Under the pieces are notes generated by a model that was not told where the DNA came from, did no database searches, and saw only the letters and a program-made list of their open reading frames with translations. From assembly GCA_002279765.1 (NCBI GenBank), contig NCCR01000106.1, positions 2,989 through 17,019 of the forward strand: a stretch of DNA of 14,031 nucleotides. Reading direction: 5' to 3'. Both the position numbers and the translations under genes were made by a program. The stretch comes from Verrucomicrobia bacterium 12-59-8 (GTDB lineage Bacteria; Verrucomicrobiota; Verrucomicrobiae; Verrucomicrobiales; Verrucomicrobiaceae). Position 1 is the first letter of the stretch; each line of letters starts with the position of its first letter. Shown one piece after another: positions 11,595 to 14,031 of the stretch.

Positions 11595-14031
11595 AGCCAC
11601 CTCCCCCATTCATCCGCTGCCAACGCCGCCACCTCCCAATACCCGTCGCTGCACTCTGCACAGCACTCCTTTTCGTCATTGCCAGCCCTTCATCCGCCGA
11701 GACTATTCGCATCTACTTTGACCCCGCCATACCCCAGATCGCTTTTGCGGCTGGCGACATCCAAACCGCGCTGAAGAAGCACAAACACACTGTCGAGACC
11801 GCGAACCTTGCAGCTTTGTCAAAAGCAGGTCCGGGCAAGAAGGTTGTCCTGGCACTCGCCACGGACAAATCAGTCGCTGCCATGATTTCTGCTGAAGGTG
11901 GCAAACCAGCATCTGATCTTGGCGAACAAGCCTACGCCATCCGCAGCACGACCAAGCCGGACTTGAGCTGCTGGGTGCAGGGAGGTGATGCCGTCGGAGC
12001 AATGTATGGCGGGCTGCAGATCGCCGAGCACATCCAGTTCAAAGGCATGGCCGAGGCCTTCCATGAGGATGATTCGCCACATCTCAAGAACCGTGGCATC
12101 AAGTTCAATGTGCCGCTCGACAAGGAAGCGCCGACCTACTTCTACGATTCGCGTGGAACGGCAAACCGCCTCGCCATCCGGCATGTGTGGGACATCACGT
12201 TCTGGAAGACCTGGTTCGATGAAATGGCCCGCCATCGCTACAACGTGCTGTCGCTCTGGAACCCGCATCCCTTCACCTCCATGCTGAACATGGAGGACGA
12301 GTATCCCGGCATCGCCATCCAGGGCGTCACCGGCTTTGACAAAGACGGCAAAGACTCGCAGATCAACAACTGGAGCATCGACAAAAAAATCGCCTTCTGG
12401 CAGGAGGTGATGAAATACGGCCACGAGCGCGGCTTCCGCACCTATGTATTCACATGGAACATCTTCCTTTCCACCGCCGAGGACAAACACGGCATCGGCA
12501 AAGGACCTCTGAATCCGCAAACAAGGACTTACCTTCGCAAATGCACGCGCAAGCTGTTGGAAACATACCCTCACCTCACCGGCATCGGCGTCACAGCGGG
12601 CGAGAACATGGACACAGAAGACACCGCTCTAAAGGAAGATTGGGCGTGGGACACGTATGGCCGCGGAACCTATGAATTCGCCAAGGACAACCCAGGTCGT
12701 GACATCGTCTTCATCCACCGTCTCCTGCAAAGCGATCTGCAAACCACCGCAAAATACTTCCAGCCGCTCATCGATCAGCCAAACGTCCGCTTCAGCTTTT
12801 CCCACAAGTATTCCAACGCACATGCGCACGCTGCCGTGAAGCCCATCTACTGGGCGCGCAAAAAGCTGGAGCCGCAGCTGGATAAACTGGGCGTCACCTC
12901 GTGGCTCACCGTTCGCAATGACGACTTCTTTTACCTGCACTGGGCAGATCCGCAGTTCGTCCGCGAATACATCGGCAACTTCCCCGAAGTGGGCAAATAC
13001 GTCGATGGCATCTACATCGGCCCGGATGGCTGGGTCTTCTCTCGTGTCTTTAACAGCAAAGACCCTCTCTACGAATCCCGCAACGCCCTCGATATCCAGA
13101 AGACCTGGTACATGCAGAAAATATGGGGCCGCATTGCCTACAATCCAGCCGTGGCCGATGACTTCTTTAAGAGCCACCTCGCCAGCCGTTACCCCGAGGC
13201 CAGGCCAGACGATCTTTTTGCAGCATGGAGCAAAGCCTCACGCGCCGTCCGGCTTGTGAGCGAACAAGTCACCGGAGATTGGAGCCTCGACTTCCACTGG
13301 TGGCCGGAGCGCTGGACCGCCAAGGACGAAGGCTACCTAACCGTCAATGACCTGAGAAAAACCGAGCCGATGGATGGTTCCGATCTCGCCGATGTCCACG
13401 ACACCGCCAAGGGTGACCTTGATGGTAAAAAATCCGCGCTCGAAAACGCCGCCGACATCGAACAACTCGCCAACGAAGCTCGCCAACTGCTCGCCACGCT
13501 CAAGCCCGGCTCGAACCACGAACTCGCCCTGAACTTGCGTGACCTCGAAGCGATGGCCCACCTCTCCCTCTTCGGAGCCGCCAAGATCCGCGCCGCCGTG
13601 CTGTTGGAGCAAAACAAGCCCATCGAAACCCGTGACCACTTGCTCACTGCCACCCGCCATTGGATGCTGTATGCCGACGTCATGGATGAACTCTACATTG
13701 GTGCAGACATGCAGCGGAACTTCCACTTTAAAACCTGGCACCAACTCGACACTGCCGTTTTGCGCGAACTCACCGACCTCGGTGGCCCCGTGTCCGTGGA
13801 TATCGCAAATCCTTACCCCTGGGTGCGAATCGTCTCACCGCTCCATTTGCAGGAAATCAAATCCCCTGCCGATGTCACTGTGACCATCAACGCCGCCGCT
13901 GCGGATCAAAAACCCGTCGAAGTCGAATTACGAGACAACGGCCAGCTCATCCAGACTTCCACCGAACGCACCTTCTCCTACACCCTCAAAGCCTCCGCCC
14001 CCGGCGATCACGTCGAGATGGTGGCCGAGAT
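11591..14031 (+). CDS. Secreted glycoside-hydrolase-like protein (3' partial, runs off the window)
   Basis: The frame is open from ATG 11591 to the window end, giving 813 codons plus 2 bases. Residues 1-36 are a Sec signal peptide (basic start, hydrophobic 18-31, cut after SSA). Residues 38-150 form a small alpha/beta domain like those preceding the barrel in GH20/GH67/GH115 enzymes (EQAYAIRS near 112, GAMYGGLQIAEHI near 137). From LKNRGIKFNV (165) a TIM-barrel-like catalytic region appears to run to about 560, with HRYNVLSLWNPH, RTYVFTWN, TAGEN (E338) and NDDFFYLHW (443-451). Helical segments follow, then from about 745 an Ig-like strand pattern. I cannot name the catalytic residues or substrate; relatives are often labelled alpha-glucuronidase-like or carbohydrate-binding family 6 proteins. 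ATGA overlap with the anti-sigma gene makes it the likely target of that sigma factor. Confidence 0.85.
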   Translation, partial: MKPPPPFIRCQRRHLPIPVAALCTALLFVIASPSSAETIRIYFDPAIPQIAFAAGDIQTALKKHKHTVETANLAALSKAGPGKKVVLALATDKSVAAMISAEGGKPASDLGEQAYAIRSTTKPDLSCWVQGGDAVGAMYGGLQIAEHIQFKGMAEAFHEDDSPHLKNRGIKFNVPLDKEAPTYFYDSRGTANRLAIRHVWDITFWKTWFDEMARHRYNVLSLWNPHPFTSMLNMEDEYPGIAIQGVTGFDKDGKDSQINNWSIDKKIAFWQEVMKYGHERGFRTYVFTWNIFLSTAEDKHGIGKGPLNPQTRTYLRKCTRKLLETYPHLTGIGVTAGENMDTEDTALKEDWAWDTYGRGTYEFAKDNPGRDIVFIHRLLQSDLQTTAKYFQPLIDQPNVRFSFSHKYSNAHAHAAVKPIYWARKKLEPQLDKLGVTSWLTVRNDDFFYLHWADPQFVREYIGNFPEVGKYVDGIYIGPDGWVFSRVFNSKDPLYESRNALDIQKTWYMQKIWGRIAYNPAVADDFFKSHLASRYPEARPDDLFAAWSKASRAVRLVSEQVTGDWSLDFHWWPERWTAKDEGYLTVNDLRKTEPMDGSDLADVHDTAKGDLDGKKSALENAADIEQLANEARQLLATLKPGSNHELALNLRDLEAMAHLSLFGAAKIRAAVLLEQNKPIETRDHLLTATRHWMLYADVMDELYIGADMQRNFHFKTWHQLDTAVLRELTDLGGPVSVDIANPYPWVRIVSPLHLQEIKSPADVTVTINAAAADQKPVEVELRDNGQLIQTSTERTFSYTLKASAPGDHVEMVAE

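Overview
The window looks like a chromosomal piece of a Verrucomicrobiota bacterium (Prosthecobacter/Verrucomicrobium-like). This rests on gene content, not on any search: a DUF1549/DUF1553 + DUF1501 gene pair, a sigma factor of the kind known from Rhodopirellula/Verrucomicrobium followed by a one-TM anti-sigma-like protein, a BlaI/BlaR1-type pair, moderately high GC, few Shine-Dalgarno sequences, and hairpin-type intergenic repeats. No rRNA, tRNA, CRISPR array, insertion sequence or phage gene was seen.

Layout. (1) 1-157: a possible C-terminal end of a plus-strand gene (stop at 106-108) and an inverted repeat (59-146). (2) 158-3026, minus strand: murA, then a 33-codon ORF joined by ATGA overlaps to the genes on both sides, then a Tat-exported sugar-phosphate isomerase-like protein, then a DJ-1/PfpI protein. 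These read as one transcription unit starting at murA. (3) 3027-3165: a divergent control region with two tandem 18-bp inverted repeats matching the BlaI/MecI operator type, the second ending 4 bases before the blaI-like start codon. (4) 3166-8431, plus strand: a BlaI-like repressor, an M56 (BlaR1-like) membrane metalloprotease whose C-terminal sensor resembles ExbD/TolR instead of a penicillin-binding domain, then a DUF1549/DUF1553 protein and a DUF1501 protein, with gaps of 7, 6 and 15 bases. (5) 8444-8530: an 87-bp palindromic element with 14-bp imperfect terminal inverted repeats, lying between convergent genes. (6) 8553-9968, minus strand: a protein like the N,N-dimethylformamidase large subunit. 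(7) 10111-14031, plus strand: an ECF-type sigma factor, an anti-sigma-like membrane protein and a large secreted glycoside-hydrolase-like protein that runs off the right edge; all three overlap by ATGA.

How it may work together. Two self-contained signalling cassettes stand out. In the first, an M56 protease with an envelope-side ExbD-like domain would inactivate the BlaI-like repressor and release its own operon, including the DUF1549/DUF1501 pair and perhaps the divergent murA operon. In the second, a membrane anti-sigma with a beta-rich outer domain would hold a sigma factor that controls the co-transcribed glycoside-hydrolase-like gene. Both are inferences from domain layout and gene order. 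Intergenic stretches are all shorter than 160 bases; the two control regions (3027-3165 and 9969-10110) and the repeats account for most of them.
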